Source: CAWAND01 sp963807065 (GTDB taxonomy: Bacteria > Chloroflexota > Anaerolineae > Anaerolineales > E44-bin32). From it: a stretch of 64,000 nucleotides of DNA. Location of the stretch: NCBI GenBank assembly GCA_963807065.1, contig CAWDZQ010000004.1:806001-870000 (forward strand), in the 5' to 3' direction. Of this stretch, positions 16,618 to 25,885 are shown piece after piece; position 1 is the first letter of the stretch, and every line of letters begins with the position of its first letter. The notes under the pieces are model-generated. The model did not search any database, was not told the DNA's origin, and saw only the letters and a program-made list of their open reading frames with translations. The translations under genes were made by a program, and so were the position numbers.

Positions 16618-18414
16618 ATGACAGACCAAACCCAGGCGCTGCCGCGTTGGAACCTGGATGTCTTCTTCCCCGGTTTGGCCAGCCCGGAATTCGAAAACGA
16701 ATTCGCTGCCGTGGTCGAGGCCATCGCCGAACTGGAAGCGGTGTATGACAAACACGGGGTTGGCGCCGGCAACCAGGCCGTCGGGCAGCCGTCCCCGGCC
16801 GCCTTCGAAGAGGTCATCGACGGCACCAATCAGCTGCTCGAACGCTTTGAAACCCTGCAGAGCTATCTGTTCGGGTTGATTGCCACCGATGCAGCGGATG
16901 ATGCCGCCCAGGCGAAATGGAGCGAGCTGCAGAAGCCGCAGTTGAGACTGGAGCTTATCGGCCGCAGGCTGGCGGGTTGGATCGGCGAACTGGACGTCGA
17001 CCAGCTTATCGAGGCATCGAACAAAGCCGCCGAGCATGCTTATTTCCTGACTCGGGCGGCGGAAGAAGCCAGGCACCTGATGCAGCCCGAGTTGGAAGAA
17101 TTGGCGGCCAGCCTGCGGCTGACGGGCAGTGAGGCTTGGAGCAAGCTGCACCAGGATGTGACCTCGCGCCTCAGTGTGCACCTGGATCTGCCGGACGGCG
17201 ACCGGGAGCTCCCCATGTCCGCTGTTCGCAACCTGGCCTACGACCCGGACCCGAAGACTCGGCGAATTGCGTATGAGGCGGAGCTGGAGACCTGGCAGGC
17301 GTGGCGGGTGGCGCTTGCGGCTTCGATGAACAGCATCAAGGGTGAGGTCAATGTCCTCGTCGATCGGCGGTCCTGGGGGACGGCGCTGGGCCTGGCGCTG
17401 TTCAACAACCACATCGATCGCGCCACGCTGGACGCGATGATGGCTGCCGTGCGCGAATCATTCCCCGACTTCAGGCGCTACCTCAGGGCCAAGGCCGGCA
17501 TGCTCGGCGAGGAACGCCTCGCATGGTACGACATGTTCGCCCCGATGGGAGAGGCTGGCCCTGCGTGGGCGTTCGAAGACGGCCGGGCATTTATCCTGGA
17601 GCAGTTCGGAGGTTTCTCCGAGCGGCTGCGGGGCCTGGCGGAGCGGGCGTTCGATGAACGCTGGATCGACGCCGAGCCGCGTCCGGGCAAGCGCGACGGG
17701 GGATTCTGCATGCGGGTCAAGGCTGACCAGTCCCGCATCATGGTGAACTACAACGCATCCTACGACGGGATGAGCACCGTCGCCCATGAGCTCGGGCACG
17801 CTTATCACAACCTCAACCTCGCTCCGCGAACGATGCTCCAGACGTACACACCGATGACGCTGGCTGAGACCGCCAGCACCTTCTGCCAAACGGTGGTCCA
17901 GAAGGCTGCACTGAAGCAGCTTCCGGAAACGGCCCAGCTCTCGGTCTTGGAGGCCGCCCTGCAGGACCAATGTCAGTTGATGGTCGACATCGCCAGCCGG
18001 CTGGCGTTCGAAGAAGAGGTTTTTGATCGTCGTCGGGAGCGCGAGCTTTCGGCCGACGAACTGTGCGAGATCATGCTGGACGCTCAGCGGGCGACCTACG
18101 GCGACGGTCTCGACCCCGAACGGCTGCATCCTTTCATGTGGGCGGTCAAGCCCCACTACTATCGGGCGGAGAACCCGTTCTACAACTTCCCTTACACGTT
18201 CGGCCAGCTCTTCGGTCTGGGTTTGTTCGCCCAATACCAAGCTGACCCGGGGAACTTCACCCAGCATTACGATGACCTCCTCAGCAGCACCGGCCTGGCG
18301 CCGGCCGCAGAACTGGCGGGACGGTTCGGCATTGACTTGCACGACATCGGCTTCTGGCGTGCGAGCCTGGACGTCATTCGGGAGGACATCGATCGGCTCG
18401 TGGCCCTCGCCTGA
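16618..18414 (+). CDS. pepF: M3-family oligoendopeptidase (PepF-like)
   Basis: A 598-residue zinc metallopeptidase of the thimet/PepF family, which cuts short peptides in the cytosol. The HExxH motif is visible in VAHELGHAYHNLN near 390, and the downstream Glu lies in TLAETASTFCQ. ATG 16618 is preceded by CAGGAGA. An open frame extends upstream to 16348 but runs through the TetR operator and gene, so it is not used. Length matches the family. Divergent from the TetR gene. Confidence 0.92.
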   Translation: MTDQTQALPRWNLDVFFPGLASPEFENEFAAVVEAIAELEAVYDKHGVGAGNQAVGQPSPAAFEEVIDGTNQLLERFETLQSYLFGLIATDAADDAAQAKWSELQKPQLRLELIGRRLAGWIGELDVDQLIEASNKAAEHAYFLTRAAEEARHLMQPELEELAASLRLTGSEAWSKLHQDVTSRLSVHLDLPDGDRELPMSAVRNLAYDPDPKTRRIAYEAELETWQAWRVALAASMNSIKGEVNVLVDRRSWGTALGLALFNNHIDRATLDAMMAAVRESFPDFRRYLRAKAGMLGEERLAWYDMFAPMGEAGPAWAFEDGRAFILEQFGGFSERLRGLAERAFDERWIDAEPRPGKRDGGFCMRVKADQSRIMVNYNASYDGMSTVAHELGHAYHNLNLAPRTMLQTYTPMTLAETASTFCQTVVQKAALKQLPETAQLSVLEAALQDQCQLMVDIASRLAFEEEVFDRRRERELSADELCEIMLDAQRATYGDGLDPERLHPFMWAVKPHYYRAENPFYNFPYTFGQLFGLGLFAQYQADPGNFTQHYDDLLSSTGLAPAAELAGRFGIDLHDIGFWRASLDVIREDIDRLVALA

Positions 18415-18529
18415 CTTCCCTGTTAACGATTATCGGCCCCGAACTCAAGGTCTTCCAGGGGGGTTGCCTTCGGCCCGTATGATAAAATCCGCCTGATAGC
18501 CACAAGTTCGACTGCTTCAGGAGGCATGT

Positions 18530-18940
18530 ATGTCCACCTTGAAGGCCACGTTGTCCGGCAGTGTCCGTTACCGTGGCCGGGAAGGGCAGCTGAGCTTCAT
18601 CCTCCATCGCCTCACAGGCCTGGGCACGCTGCTTTTCCTCACCATTCACATTCTCGACACAGCCACCGTTTATTTCGCCCCCTCCCTGTACGACCACGCC
18701 ATTGCCATCTATCAATCGACACCTTTTATGATCGGTGAGATCTTTCTGGTCTTCTCCGTGCTGTTTCACGGCGCCAATGGGATCCGAATCGCCCTGTTCG
18801 ACCTCTTCCCTCATTTTTGGAGAGAGTCCAGTCAGCGCAAGGCGTTCTATGTCACCCTGACCATCGCCATCTTGCTCTGGCTCCCGGCCGCTTTCATCAT
18901 GGGGCGTAACCTCGTCCTCAACAACTTCATGGGAGGCTAG
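18530..18940 (+). CDS. sdhC: Succinate dehydrogenase cytochrome b subunit (SdhC)
   Basis: A 136-residue membrane anchor with three TM helices. SFILHRLTGLGTLLF near 23 is the SdhC signature, and HGANGIR near 83 gives a likely heme or quinone-site His. It is the first gene of sdhCDAB, with AGGAGGC upstream of ATG 18530. The complex oxidises succinate to fumarate and passes electrons to quinone, joining the TCA cycle to respiration. Confidence 0.93.
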   Translation: MSTLKATLSGSVRYRGREGQLSFILHRLTGLGTLLFLTIHILDTATVYFAPSLYDHAIAIYQSTPFMIGEIFLVFSVLFHGANGIRIALFDLFPHFWRESSQRKAFYVTLTIAILLWLPAAFIMGRNLVLNNFMGG

Positions 18941-18949
18941 GCCAAGATC

Positions 18950-19336
18950 ATGACAACCTCCATTCCAATGGAACGAAAAGTCGACGTCCCCAAGAACTAC
19001 GAGACCTATGCCTGGGTCTTCATGCGCTACAGCGCCTTGCTCCTGATCCCGTTGGTCTGGATCCATGTGCTGATCAACGACGTCTTGGTCGGCGTCCATG
19101 CTATCGATCTGACCTACGTGCAGCAGCGCTGGGCCCTGATGGGCTGGCGGGTGTACGACATCCTGCTCCTGTCGTTCACTTTCGCGCATGGCGTCAACGG
19201 GCTGCGCACCGTCACCCGGGACTATCTCCACAAACTTTCACATCGCAAATGGTTGGACTGGGGCCTGTTGGCCTTCTGGTTCCTGGTCAGCCTGATCGGC
19301 GCGGTCGCCATCATCGGCGGCGTGCGCATGCCCTGA
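18950..19336 (+). CDS. sdhD: Succinate dehydrogenase membrane anchor subunit (SdhD)
   Basis: A 128-residue protein with three TM helices. FMRYSALLLIPLVWIHVL and FTFAHGVNGLR are typical of SdhD, with His residues (near 39 and 83) positioned to bind heme b. It starts 9 bp after sdhC and forms the second half of the membrane anchor. Confidence 0.9.
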   Translation: MTTSIPMERKVDVPKNYETYAWVFMRYSALLLIPLVWIHVLINDVLVGVHAIDLTYVQQRWALMGWRVYDILLLSFTFAHGVNGLRTVTRDYLHKLSHRKWLDWGLLAFWFLVSLIGAVAIIGGVRMP

Positions 19337-19383
19337 GCCCGCGCTTTCCTATGATCATTCAAGCAGAAAGTTAGGAGTCATCG

Positions 19384-21186
19384 ATGACGAAGACCCACCA
19401 ACACGAGGTGGTGATCGTGGGCGGCGGTGGGGCAGGCCTGATGGCCGCCCTGTATGCATCCCGGGGCGCCGACACGGCCGTCCTGAGCAAGCTGTACCCC
19501 ATCCGGTCCCACACCGGCACCGCCCAGGGTGGCATAGGGGCCGCGTTCGGCAACGAAGAAGAGGACCACGTCGCCTGGCACACCTTTGACACGGTCAAGG
19601 GCAGCGACTACCTGGGCGATCAAGATGCGATTGAGTTCATGTGCGAAGAAGCCGTGCCCACCGTCTATGAGCTGGAGCATATGGGGCTGCCCTTCGATCG
19701 GACCCCGGAAGGCAAGATCGCCCAGCGCCGTTTCGGCGGACACACCAACAATGAGACCCACAAGCCGGTGCGCCGGGCCGCTTATGCCGCCGACCGCACC
19801 GGGCACATGATTCTGCAGACCCTGTATCAGCAGAGCATCAAGAACAAAGTCAATTTCTACGACGAATACCAAGTGTTGGACTTGCTGATGGACGGCGGCA
19901 AAGCCTGCGGCGTGGTCGCCGTCGAGCTGCTCACCGGGGAAATCCACGTCTTCCACGCCAAATCGGTGGTCATCGCCACCGGCGGCTGGGGCCGCGTGTG
20001 GGAGATCACGTCCAACGCCCTTTCGTACACCGGCGACGGCGTGGCGCTGACCATGCGCAAGGGAATCCCGGCCGAGGACATGGAGTTCTTCCAGTTCCAT
20101 CCCACCGGGATCTACAAAATGGGAATTCTGATCACGGAGGGCGTCCGTGGCGAAGGCGGCGTGTTGATGAACAACGAAGGCGAGCGCTTCATGGAACGCT
20201 ACGCTCCGAACGTCAAGGAACTGGCCTCACGCGACGTCGTCAGCCGGGCGATGTACATCGAGATGCGCGAGGGCCGCGGCATTAACGGCAAGCGCTACCT
20301 GCATCTCGACGTCCGCCCCGAGACGGTCAACAAATATGCCCGCCAGGACAACCGCAAGAACCCCGATGGCTCTCCCTACGAACTGACCGTCGAAGACCTG
20401 CGCCACAAGCTTCCCGAAATCATCGACTTCTGCCGCACGTACGCTGGGGTCGATCCGCTGACGGACATGATGCCGGTGCAGCCGACGGCCCACTATGCCA
20501 TGGGCGGCATCCCCACCGATATGCGTTCGCATGTGCTCGGCGACGAGAAAGGGTCCGTCGTTCCGGGACTGTACGCCGCCGGTGAGGTGGCATGTGTGTC
20601 GGTGCACGGCGCCAACCGTCTGGGTACCAACTCCCTGCTGGATCTGGTGGTGTTCGGTAAGCACGCCGGGATGAACGCTGCCGAATATGCCAAGGGCAGC
20701 GACTTCGTGCCCCTGCCCGACGATCCGGCGGGACCGGTGATGGAGATGCTGGAGCATTTCCAGAAGGGTCCGGGCCATGAAAGCCACGAGAAGGTGGCGC
20801 AGATCAAGCGCGAGATGCAGCAGGTCATGTTCGACAACGTGGGCGTCTTTCGCACCGAGGACATGATGCGGGAAGCGGTCAAGAAGGTGCGCGAGCTCCG
20901 TGAGCGCTACAAGGACATTAAGGTCTCTGACCAGGGCCGCGTCTTCAACACCGAGCTTCTGCAGGCATGGGAACTGGGCTGTCTACTGGAGATAGCCGAC
21001 GTGACCGCCGAATCAGCGGTCAACCGCAAGGAGAGCCGCGGCGCCCATGCACGCCAGGATTTCCCTAAGCGAGATGACAAGGAATGGATGAAGCACAGCA
21101 TGGCCTTCTTGAAGCCGGATGGCGTGGAAATCCGCTACAAGCCGGTGACGAAGACCAAGTTTGAACCCATGGAACGCGTTTACTAG
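19384..21186 (+). CDS. sdhA: Succinate dehydrogenase flavoprotein subunit (SdhA)
   Basis: A 600-residue flavoprotein. FAD-binding IVGGGGAGLMAAL at the N-terminus; SHTGTAQGGIGA, whose His normally binds FAD covalently; FHPTGI near 240; AHYAMGGIPTD and HGANRLGTNSLLDLVVFG toward the C-terminal half. All catalytic regions of the SdhA family are present and length is typical. It catalyses succinate oxidation at the cytoplasmic face. A TAGGAG ribosome site precedes ATG 19384. Confidence 0.96.
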   Translation: MTKTHQHEVVIVGGGGAGLMAALYASRGADTAVLSKLYPIRSHTGTAQGGIGAAFGNEEEDHVAWHTFDTVKGSDYLGDQDAIEFMCEEAVPTVYELEHMGLPFDRTPEGKIAQRRFGGHTNNETHKPVRRAAYAADRTGHMILQTLYQQSIKNKVNFYDEYQVLDLLMDGGKACGVVAVELLTGEIHVFHAKSVVIATGGWGRVWEITSNALSYTGDGVALTMRKGIPAEDMEFFQFHPTGIYKMGILITEGVRGEGGVLMNNEGERFMERYAPNVKELASRDVVSRAMYIEMREGRGINGKRYLHLDVRPETVNKYARQDNRKNPDGSPYELTVEDLRHKLPEIIDFCRTYAGVDPLTDMMPVQPTAHYAMGGIPTDMRSHVLGDEKGSVVPGLYAAGEVACVSVHGANRLGTNSLLDLVVFGKHAGMNAAEYAKGSDFVPLPDDPAGPVMEMLEHFQKGPGHESHEKVAQIKREMQQVMFDNVGVFRTEDMMREAVKKVRELRERYKDIKVSDQGRVFNTELLQAWELGCLLEIADVTAESAVNRKESRGAHARQDFPKRDDKEWMKHSMAFLKPDGVEIRYKPVTKTKFEPMERVY

Positions 21187-21199
21187 GTAGGTGATATCG

Positions 21200-21898
21200 A
21201 TGGAAGTTAACCTGCGCATCTTGCGCTACGATCCCGAGGTCGACGAGAAGGCCCACTACGAGAACTACACGGTGGATGCTGAGCCGACCGATCGGGTGCT
21301 CGACCTGCTCAACCAGATCAAGGCCGACCAGGACGGCCGGCTGGCCTACCGTGCTTCGTGCGCCCACGGCATCTGCGGCTCGGATGCCATGCGCATTAAT
21401 GGGGTCAACCGCCTGGCCTGCAAGACCCTTGTTAAGCATCTGGAGGGCACGATCACCGTCGAGCCGCTGCTGGGCATGAAAGTCATCAAGGACATGATCG
21501 TTGATTTCGAGCCCTTCTTCGAGCACTACCGTTCTGTGCTCCCCTTCATGATTAACAACAGCCCACCGCCAGAGGCCGAGCGGCTGCAGAGCCAGGCCGA
21601 CCGAGAGCGTTTCGACGACACCACCAAGTGCATCCTGTGCGCCGCCTGCACGACGTCTTGCCCGTCCTTCTGGGCAGATGAAGAGTACGTCGGCCCGGCA
21701 GCGATCGTTCAGGCCCACCGCTTCATCTTCGACAGCCGGGATGACGGTGCCGCCGAACGCCTGAAGATCTTGAACCAACAGTTCGGTGTGTGGCGCTGCC
21801 GGACCGTGTTCAACTGCACTACGGCCTGCCCGCGCGAAATCAAAGTCACCCAAGCGATTGGCGAAGTCAAGAAGGCGATCGCCACCGGCAAGGTCTAA
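21200..21898 (+). CDS. sdhB: Succinate dehydrogenase iron-sulfur subunit (SdhB)
   Basis: A 232-residue iron-sulfur protein. The [2Fe-2S] site is CAHGICGSDAM with a later Cys; the Asp in place of a third Cys is common in SdhB. The C-terminal ferredoxin-like half has CILCAACTTSCPS and CRTVFNCTTACP for the [4Fe-4S] and [3Fe-4S] clusters. ATG 21200 with an upstream AGGT is preferred over GTG 21191. It carries electrons from SdhA to the membrane anchor. Confidence 0.95.
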   Translation: MEVNLRILRYDPEVDEKAHYENYTVDAEPTDRVLDLLNQIKADQDGRLAYRASCAHGICGSDAMRINGVNRLACKTLVKHLEGTITVEPLLGMKVIKDMIVDFEPFFEHYRSVLPFMINNSPPPEAERLQSQADRERFDDTTKCILCAACTTSCPSFWADEEYVGPAAIVQAHRFIFDSRDDGAAERLKILNQQFGVWRCRTVFNCTTACPREIKVTQAIGEVKKAIATGKV

Positions 21899-21940
21899 CT
21901 GGGCGAGCCGCTGTCGCGTCGCCCCAGGGGAGAACTCATT

Positions 21941-23044
21941 ATGGAGGTCGGCCCATCGAGAGAGGTCATGGACCTCAGGTCCGTGTTCGACCGGCCCCCC
22001 CGGGTGCTGATCGTCGACGATGACTGGCTTAACCGCGACCTGCTCAAAGCCTATCTCATCGCCTCCGGCTGTGATGTGGTCACCGCCGCCGATGGAAAAG
22101 AAGCCCTGGAACGAGCCCTCGACTCCCCCCCCGATCTAACGCTGGCCGATGTTCAAATGCCCAACATGGACGGCCTCGAACTGTGCCGACTGCTCAAGTC
22201 GACCCGGGCGACCCGCTTCGTGCCGGTGGTCATCGTCACGGCGCTGGACAGCGAAGAAGAGAAGCTCAAGGCGATCGAAGCCGGGGCCGACGATTTCGTC
22301 AGCAAACCCTACAACGCCGTGGTCCTGTTGACCCGTGTGCGGTCGCTGCTGCGGATAAAGCGCCTCAACGACGAAGTCGAGGCCCGCAATCGGCTGCTGC
22401 GCCAGGTGCTCAACCGTTATGTCGATGAGGACGTGGCCGACGTCATCTTGACCGATCCCGAACGCCACCTGAAGTTGGGCGGCGAGCTGCGCAATGTGAC
22501 GGTGATGTTCGCTGATATCCGCGGCTTCACCGGCTACACGGAGCGCCATTCGGCAGCCGAGGTCATCCATGCGCTAAACCGGATCTTCCAGAGCCTGAGC
22601 GACTCAGTCTTCAAGCATCATGGGACGTTCGACAAGTACCTGGGCGACGGCCTTATGGCGTTCTATGGCGCCCCCGTGGCTGCCGGTGATGACGCCCAGC
22701 GCGCGCTTGACTCGGCCTTGGACATGCAACGTCGCTTCAGTGGGCTGAAGAAAGAGGCTGAGAAAGATTTCGCCGGCCTGGGTCTCGGCATCGGCTTGCA
22801 CACCGGTGACGCCGTGGTGGGGAATATCGGCTCCGATCGGGTGATGGACTACACCGTGGTGGGGGATGTGGTCAACGTCGCCAAGCGCTTGCAGGAGCTT
22901 TCTCGCTCCGGCCAAGTGGTGATGAGCGAGGCTACGTTCAGCCTGGTGCACGCGCCCGATGCGAACCCAATGGAAAGGGTGCAGCTGCCCGGCCGCGAAG
23001 GGGGTGTGAACACGTACCTGGTTGAGGTGCCGCAGCCGGGTTAA
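21941..23044 (+). CDS. Receiver domain-class III adenylate cyclase fusion
   Basis: A 367-residue two-domain protein. The N-terminal receiver has VLIVDDDW, the phospho-acceptor Asp in LADVQMPNMDG, Thr in IVTAL and Lys in SKPYN. A helix linker near 140-165 leads to a class III cyclase domain with metal Asp in FADIRGFTGY, a Lys in FDKYLGDGLMAFYG, Asp in DYTVVGDVVNVAKRL, and the transition-state Asn and Arg. All catalytic residues are present, so cAMP synthesis (rather than cGMP) controlled by phosphorylation is likely. No kinase is adjacent. It follows sdhB by 42 bp and may be co-transcribed with it. Confidence 0.92.
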   Translation: MEVGPSREVMDLRSVFDRPPRVLIVDDDWLNRDLLKAYLIASGCDVVTAADGKEALERALDSPPDLTLADVQMPNMDGLELCRLLKSTRATRFVPVVIVTALDSEEEKLKAIEAGADDFVSKPYNAVVLLTRVRSLLRIKRLNDEVEARNRLLRQVLNRYVDEDVADVILTDPERHLKLGGELRNVTVMFADIRGFTGYTERHSAAEVIHALNRIFQSLSDSVFKHHGTFDKYLGDGLMAFYGAPVAAGDDAQRALDSALDMQRRFSGLKKEAEKDFAGLGLGIGLHTGDAVVGNIGSDRVMDYTVVGDVVNVAKRLQELSRSGQVVMSEATFSLVHAPDANPMERVQLPGREGGVNTYLVEVPQPG

Positions 23045-23073
23045 GAACTCCGGAGGCGCCACGGCAGCGGCGG

Positions 23074-23093
23074 TTTGTGAAAGACTTCACAAG
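23074..23093. repeat. Palindrome TTTGTGA-N6-TCACAAg, copy 2
   Basis: Lies 30 bp after the cyclase stop, between convergent genes. The inner TTGTGAA-N4-TTCACAA is a full match to the classic Rex operator pattern, and TGTGA-N6-TCACA to the CRP pattern. Neither neighbour starts here. Confidence 0.75.
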
Positions 23094-23113
23094 TCGCGGA
23101 GAGTTCGCCTGAG

Positions 23114-23299
23114 CTAACCGGTTCGCCGCCGCACCCCCATCGCCAGGCCCGCCCCGACAAGTGCCGAAACAACCCCGGCGATGGCCCATTGAATCTGCCC
23201 CGTCATGAAACTTCCGGGCAGGACGTTGATCCCCTGCAGGAACCACACGACGCCAGTCAAGATGAGCAGCACCGACAGAACATAACCAGCGGTCTTCAT
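23114..23299 (-). CDS. Small two-helix membrane protein
   Basis: A 61-residue protein with two TM helices (about 5-22 and 37-54) and a positively charged tail (VRRRTG). ATG 23299 has AGGAAA upstream. Similar tiny membrane proteins are frequent in Chloroflexota, but I cannot name the family. Convergent with the cyclase gene. Function unknown. Confidence 0.7.
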   Translation of the reverse strand: MKTAGYVLSVLLILTGVVWFLQGINVLPGSFMTGQIQWAIAGVVSALVGAGLAMGVRRRTG

Positions 23300-23544
23300 G
23301 GATCGCGATTTCCTTTCATCCGATACCCCGGGGACCCCAGCCTTGCGCGACGGGATGACTCAGGCTGGGAGGAAAGCCGCGGCTCCTGTCCCTGGACAAC
23401 GGCGGCCATGGTCCTTCAGGATGTGCAGCCAGGTAGAAGGCTGCGGGCGACCGGCCGTCAGCCCATGCTGTGGCCGGCTTCGCCCCTCGAGGGCTTGACG
23501 GACCGGGAAAGGGTTGCCCAAAAGAAAGTATAATCGCCTCGAAC

Positions 23545-23618
23545 GCCCCAGTAGCTCAATAGGATAGAGCGAGGCTCTCCTAAAGCCTAGGTTGTGCGTT
23601 CAAATCGCACCTGGGGCA
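23545..23618 (+). tRNA. tRNA-Arg (anticodon CCT)
   Basis: Full cloverleaf: acceptor GCCCCAG (23545-23551) pairs with CTGGGGC (23611-23617); anticodon stem AGGCT/AGCCT around loop CTCCTAA, giving anticodon CCT at 23579-23581; T arm GTGCG-TTCAAAT-CGCAC. Discriminator A at 23618; CCA is not encoded. A perfect TATAAT lies at 23529-23534, 10 bp upstream. It reads AGG codons, which are rare in this GC-rich genome. Confidence 0.95.
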
Positions 23619-23662
23619 CCTGACACGGGGTGTATGCCGATGATCCAATCCGGGAGAAAGTT

Positions 23663-23983
23663 GTGAATCGTCACCTTGCGCTGATGGTTGCCGCGCTGGC
23701 ATTGGCTGGCTGCGGGCAGATCAATCCGACACCTACGCCCACGTCCACAGCCGTCGTCCCACCGACGCCGATGACGGTGGTCATCGCCTGTGACCCCTGC
23801 GGTTCGGATCCGATTAAGCTGAGCAACACGCCGGCTGCGAAGGACTACGTGGGCAGCGTGTACAACGGGGATGTGTGCAGCGTGAGCAGCACCTTCCGCG
23901 ACGCCGGGCGCTACTTCTACCTGGTGGTCTGTGCCAGCGGCCAGACCGGCTGGATCGACGGGAAGTACCTCGACCTGCCCTGA
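23663..23983 (+). CDS. SH3-like domain lipoprotein
   Basis: A 106-residue exported protein starting at GTG 23663 behind GGAG. The N-terminal signal ends at LALAGC (lipobox), followed by a short Thr-Pro linker and an SH3b-like module (residues 45-106, ending QTGWIDGKYLDLP) with four Cys. Bacterial SH3b domains often bind cell wall peptides. It stands alone between the tRNA and a terminator. Confidence 0.8.
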   Translation: MNRHLALMVAALALAGCGQINPTPTPTSTAVVPPTPMTVVIACDPCGSDPIKLSNTPAAKDYVGSVYNGDVCSVSSTFRDAGRYFYLVVCASGQTGWIDGKYLDLP

Positions 23984-24008
23984 CCCAGGCTGACGAACGG
24001 TGCTCCAC

Positions 24009-24048
24009 CCACCGGCCGACGGGATGTCGGCTGGTGGTCTTGGTTATG
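24009..24048 (+). terminator. Intrinsic terminator after the SH3 lipoprotein
   Basis: Stem CCACCGGCCGAC (24009-24020) and GTCGGCTGGTGG (24026-24037) with one G-T pair and a 5-nt loop, followed by the T-rich TCTTGGTTATGT. The next 190 bases, to 24238, hold nothing I can recognise. Confidence 0.75.
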
Positions 24049-24238
24049 TCCTCCTGCACCATACTTTGATCTATCTAAGCATTGGTTCCCGGCCTCATGG
24101 GCGGGGGCCGATTTGTGTCGTTGTCAAGGGAATCGACTCCGGGTGGCCAAATGAGACGGAAATCAGGACTCAGGGGTGGATGCCAGGCGCGCACAAGGAC
24201 GGCGCCGGAGACAGACGAACGCTTGGAAAGGCTGAAGA

Positions 24239-25717
24239 TTAGGCCGGAACGGCTTCGCCGGCGGCCTGGCCAACCGGCTGGGAGGCTCCTTGACTCAGGT
24301 AGCCGTCGATGGCGGCAGCGGCGCGGTGCCCGGCGGCCATGGCGGTAACCACAAGGTCCGGCCCGGTGACGGCGTCCCCGCCGGCGTACACGCCGGGAAC
24401 GGTGGTCGCTCCGGTTTGGGGATCGGCGATGATCAGGCCGTAGTTGCGCGTCTTCAGGTCCGGATTGGCCTCTCCTACGGTGGGATCGGGCCAATAGCCG
24501 ACGGCCAGGATGACGGTGTCCGCGTCGACGGTGAAGTTTGAACCCTCCACCGGCACTGGGCGGCGGCGCCCGCTGCTGTCCGGGGCGCCGAGCTGGCAAG
24601 CCAGGCACTCCACCTTGGCCACGCGGCCGTCCTCGCCTGGGATGAAGCGCACCGGTTGGGTGAGGAACTCGAAGGCGGCACCTTCTTCCTCGGCCAAGTG
24701 GCGATCCTTCTTGCTGCCCGGCATCTCGGCTTCAGTGCGCCGGTACAGGCAGGTCACGCTGTCCGCTTTCATGCGAATAGCGGTTCTCAGGCAGTCAGCC
24801 GCCGTATCCCCGCCGCCGATCACCACCACCCGCTGTCGGGAAGTGAGATCGTGGGGTTCCTGGCCGCCGCTGTCCAGGGAGACCTGGTTGGCCCGGCGGA
24901 GGAACTCGGAGGCCTCGATCACGCCCGGAAGGTCGGCGCCGGGCACTTTCAGTTCAGCATCAACATTAGAGCCCACGCCCAGATAGACGGCATCGAAGCC
25001 CTGATGAAAAAGGTCTTCCAGGGAGAGGTCCGGGCCCACGCCGATTCCGGTCCGGATCTCGACACCGGCCTCAACCAGGTCCTGAACGCGTGATTTGACA
25101 ACCGATTTGGGAAGCTTGAAATTGGGGATGCCGTGCATAAGCAGTCCCCCGGGCTCGTCATCGCGCTCGAAAATGGTCACACTGTGGCCGCGCTGGACCA
25201 GGCGGTCGGCGCAGGCCAGGCCCGACGGGCCCGATCCGACGATCGCCACCCGCTGGCCGGTGGGAGCTCCCACCGGAATCTGGACGCCACCGTGCATGCG
25301 TTCGTAGTCGGTGACGAAGGCTTCCAGGCGGCCCGTTAGCACCGGGTCCCCCTGCTTGTTGCGGATGCAGGCGCCCATGCACAGGGCTTCGTGCGGGCAC
25401 ACGCGCCCGCAGATCTCCGGCAGGCTGCTCGATTGGCGGTAGAGCTTGGCGGCAGCCAGGAAATCACCCTGCTCGATGAGCCACATGGCGGATGGAATGT
25501 CGTTGTTGGCCGGGCATGCCAGGTAGCAGAGCGCCGGATCCGGACAGTGGATGCAGCACTCAGCGGCTGCCTTAGCTTCTTCCGGGGTCAGGGAAAGAAA
25601 AGTGGGCTCGAAGTCGCAGATGCGGTCTTCGGGCCGCCGTGCATCGGGTTCGATAACCAGTTGATTGACGCGGGCTCGCCGGTCAATGGCCAGCTCGCCT
25701 CCGGGGATTTTCTGCAT
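24239..25717 (-). CDS. GltD-like NAD(P)-dependent flavin oxidoreductase (glutamate synthase small-subunit family)
   Basis: A 492-residue flavoprotein with N-terminal Fe-S region (CCIHCPDPALCYLACP, then CGRVCPHEALCMGAC), an FAD site VAIVGSGPSGLACADRL near 155, and an NAD(P) site VVVIGGGDTAADC near 285. This is the GltD/SudA/NfnB-like architecture. No large GltB subunit is adjacent, so it may feed electrons to another partner (ferredoxin or sulfide dehydrogenase type). ATG 25717 has GGGAGG 8 nt upstream. A TTTGTGc-N6-TCACAAA palindrome lies about 80 bp upstream, a plausible promoter operator for this gene. Confidence 0.88.
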   Translation of the reverse strand: MQKIPGGELAIDRRARVNQLVIEPDARRPEDRICDFEPTFLSLTPEEAKAAAECCIHCPDPALCYLACPANNDIPSAMWLIEQGDFLAAAKLYRQSSSLPEICGRVCPHEALCMGACIRNKQGDPVLTGRLEAFVTDYERMHGGVQIPVGAPTGQRVAIVGSGPSGLACADRLVQRGHSVTIFERDDEPGGLLMHGIPNFKLPKSVVKSRVQDLVEAGVEIRTGIGVGPDLSLEDLFHQGFDAVYLGVGSNVDAELKVPGADLPGVIEASEFLRRANQVSLDSGGQEPHDLTSRQRVVVIGGGDTAADCLRTAIRMKADSVTCLYRRTEAEMPGSKKDRHLAEEEGAAFEFLTQPVRFIPGEDGRVAKVECLACQLGAPDSSGRRRPVPVEGSNFTVDADTVILAVGYWPDPTVGEANPDLKTRNYGLIIADPQTGATTVPGVYAGGDAVTGPDLVVTAMAAGHRAAAAIDGYLSQGASQPVGQAAGEAVPA

Positions 25718-25797
25718 CCTCAAGCCCTCCCAATGGCTGTTGACCTGATCATAGTCCGCAGCGAAGCGCCGAGGCATGTGCGACTGTCACGTCCATT

Positions 25798-25817
25798 TTG
25801 TGCCAATCGTCACAAAC
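25798..25817. repeat. Palindrome TTTGTGc-N6-TCACAAA, copy 3
   Basis: One mismatch to the consensus. It lies between the receiver gene (stop at 25886) and the GltD-like gene (ATG 25717), both on the reverse strand. This is one of two copies in a plausible promoter position. Confidence 0.65.
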
Positions 25818-25885
25818 GCGCCCCGGCCAAGCCCAAACGTAGGGAGGACGAGCCGGCCGCACCCAGGGTGGGCCGATGCAGATGC

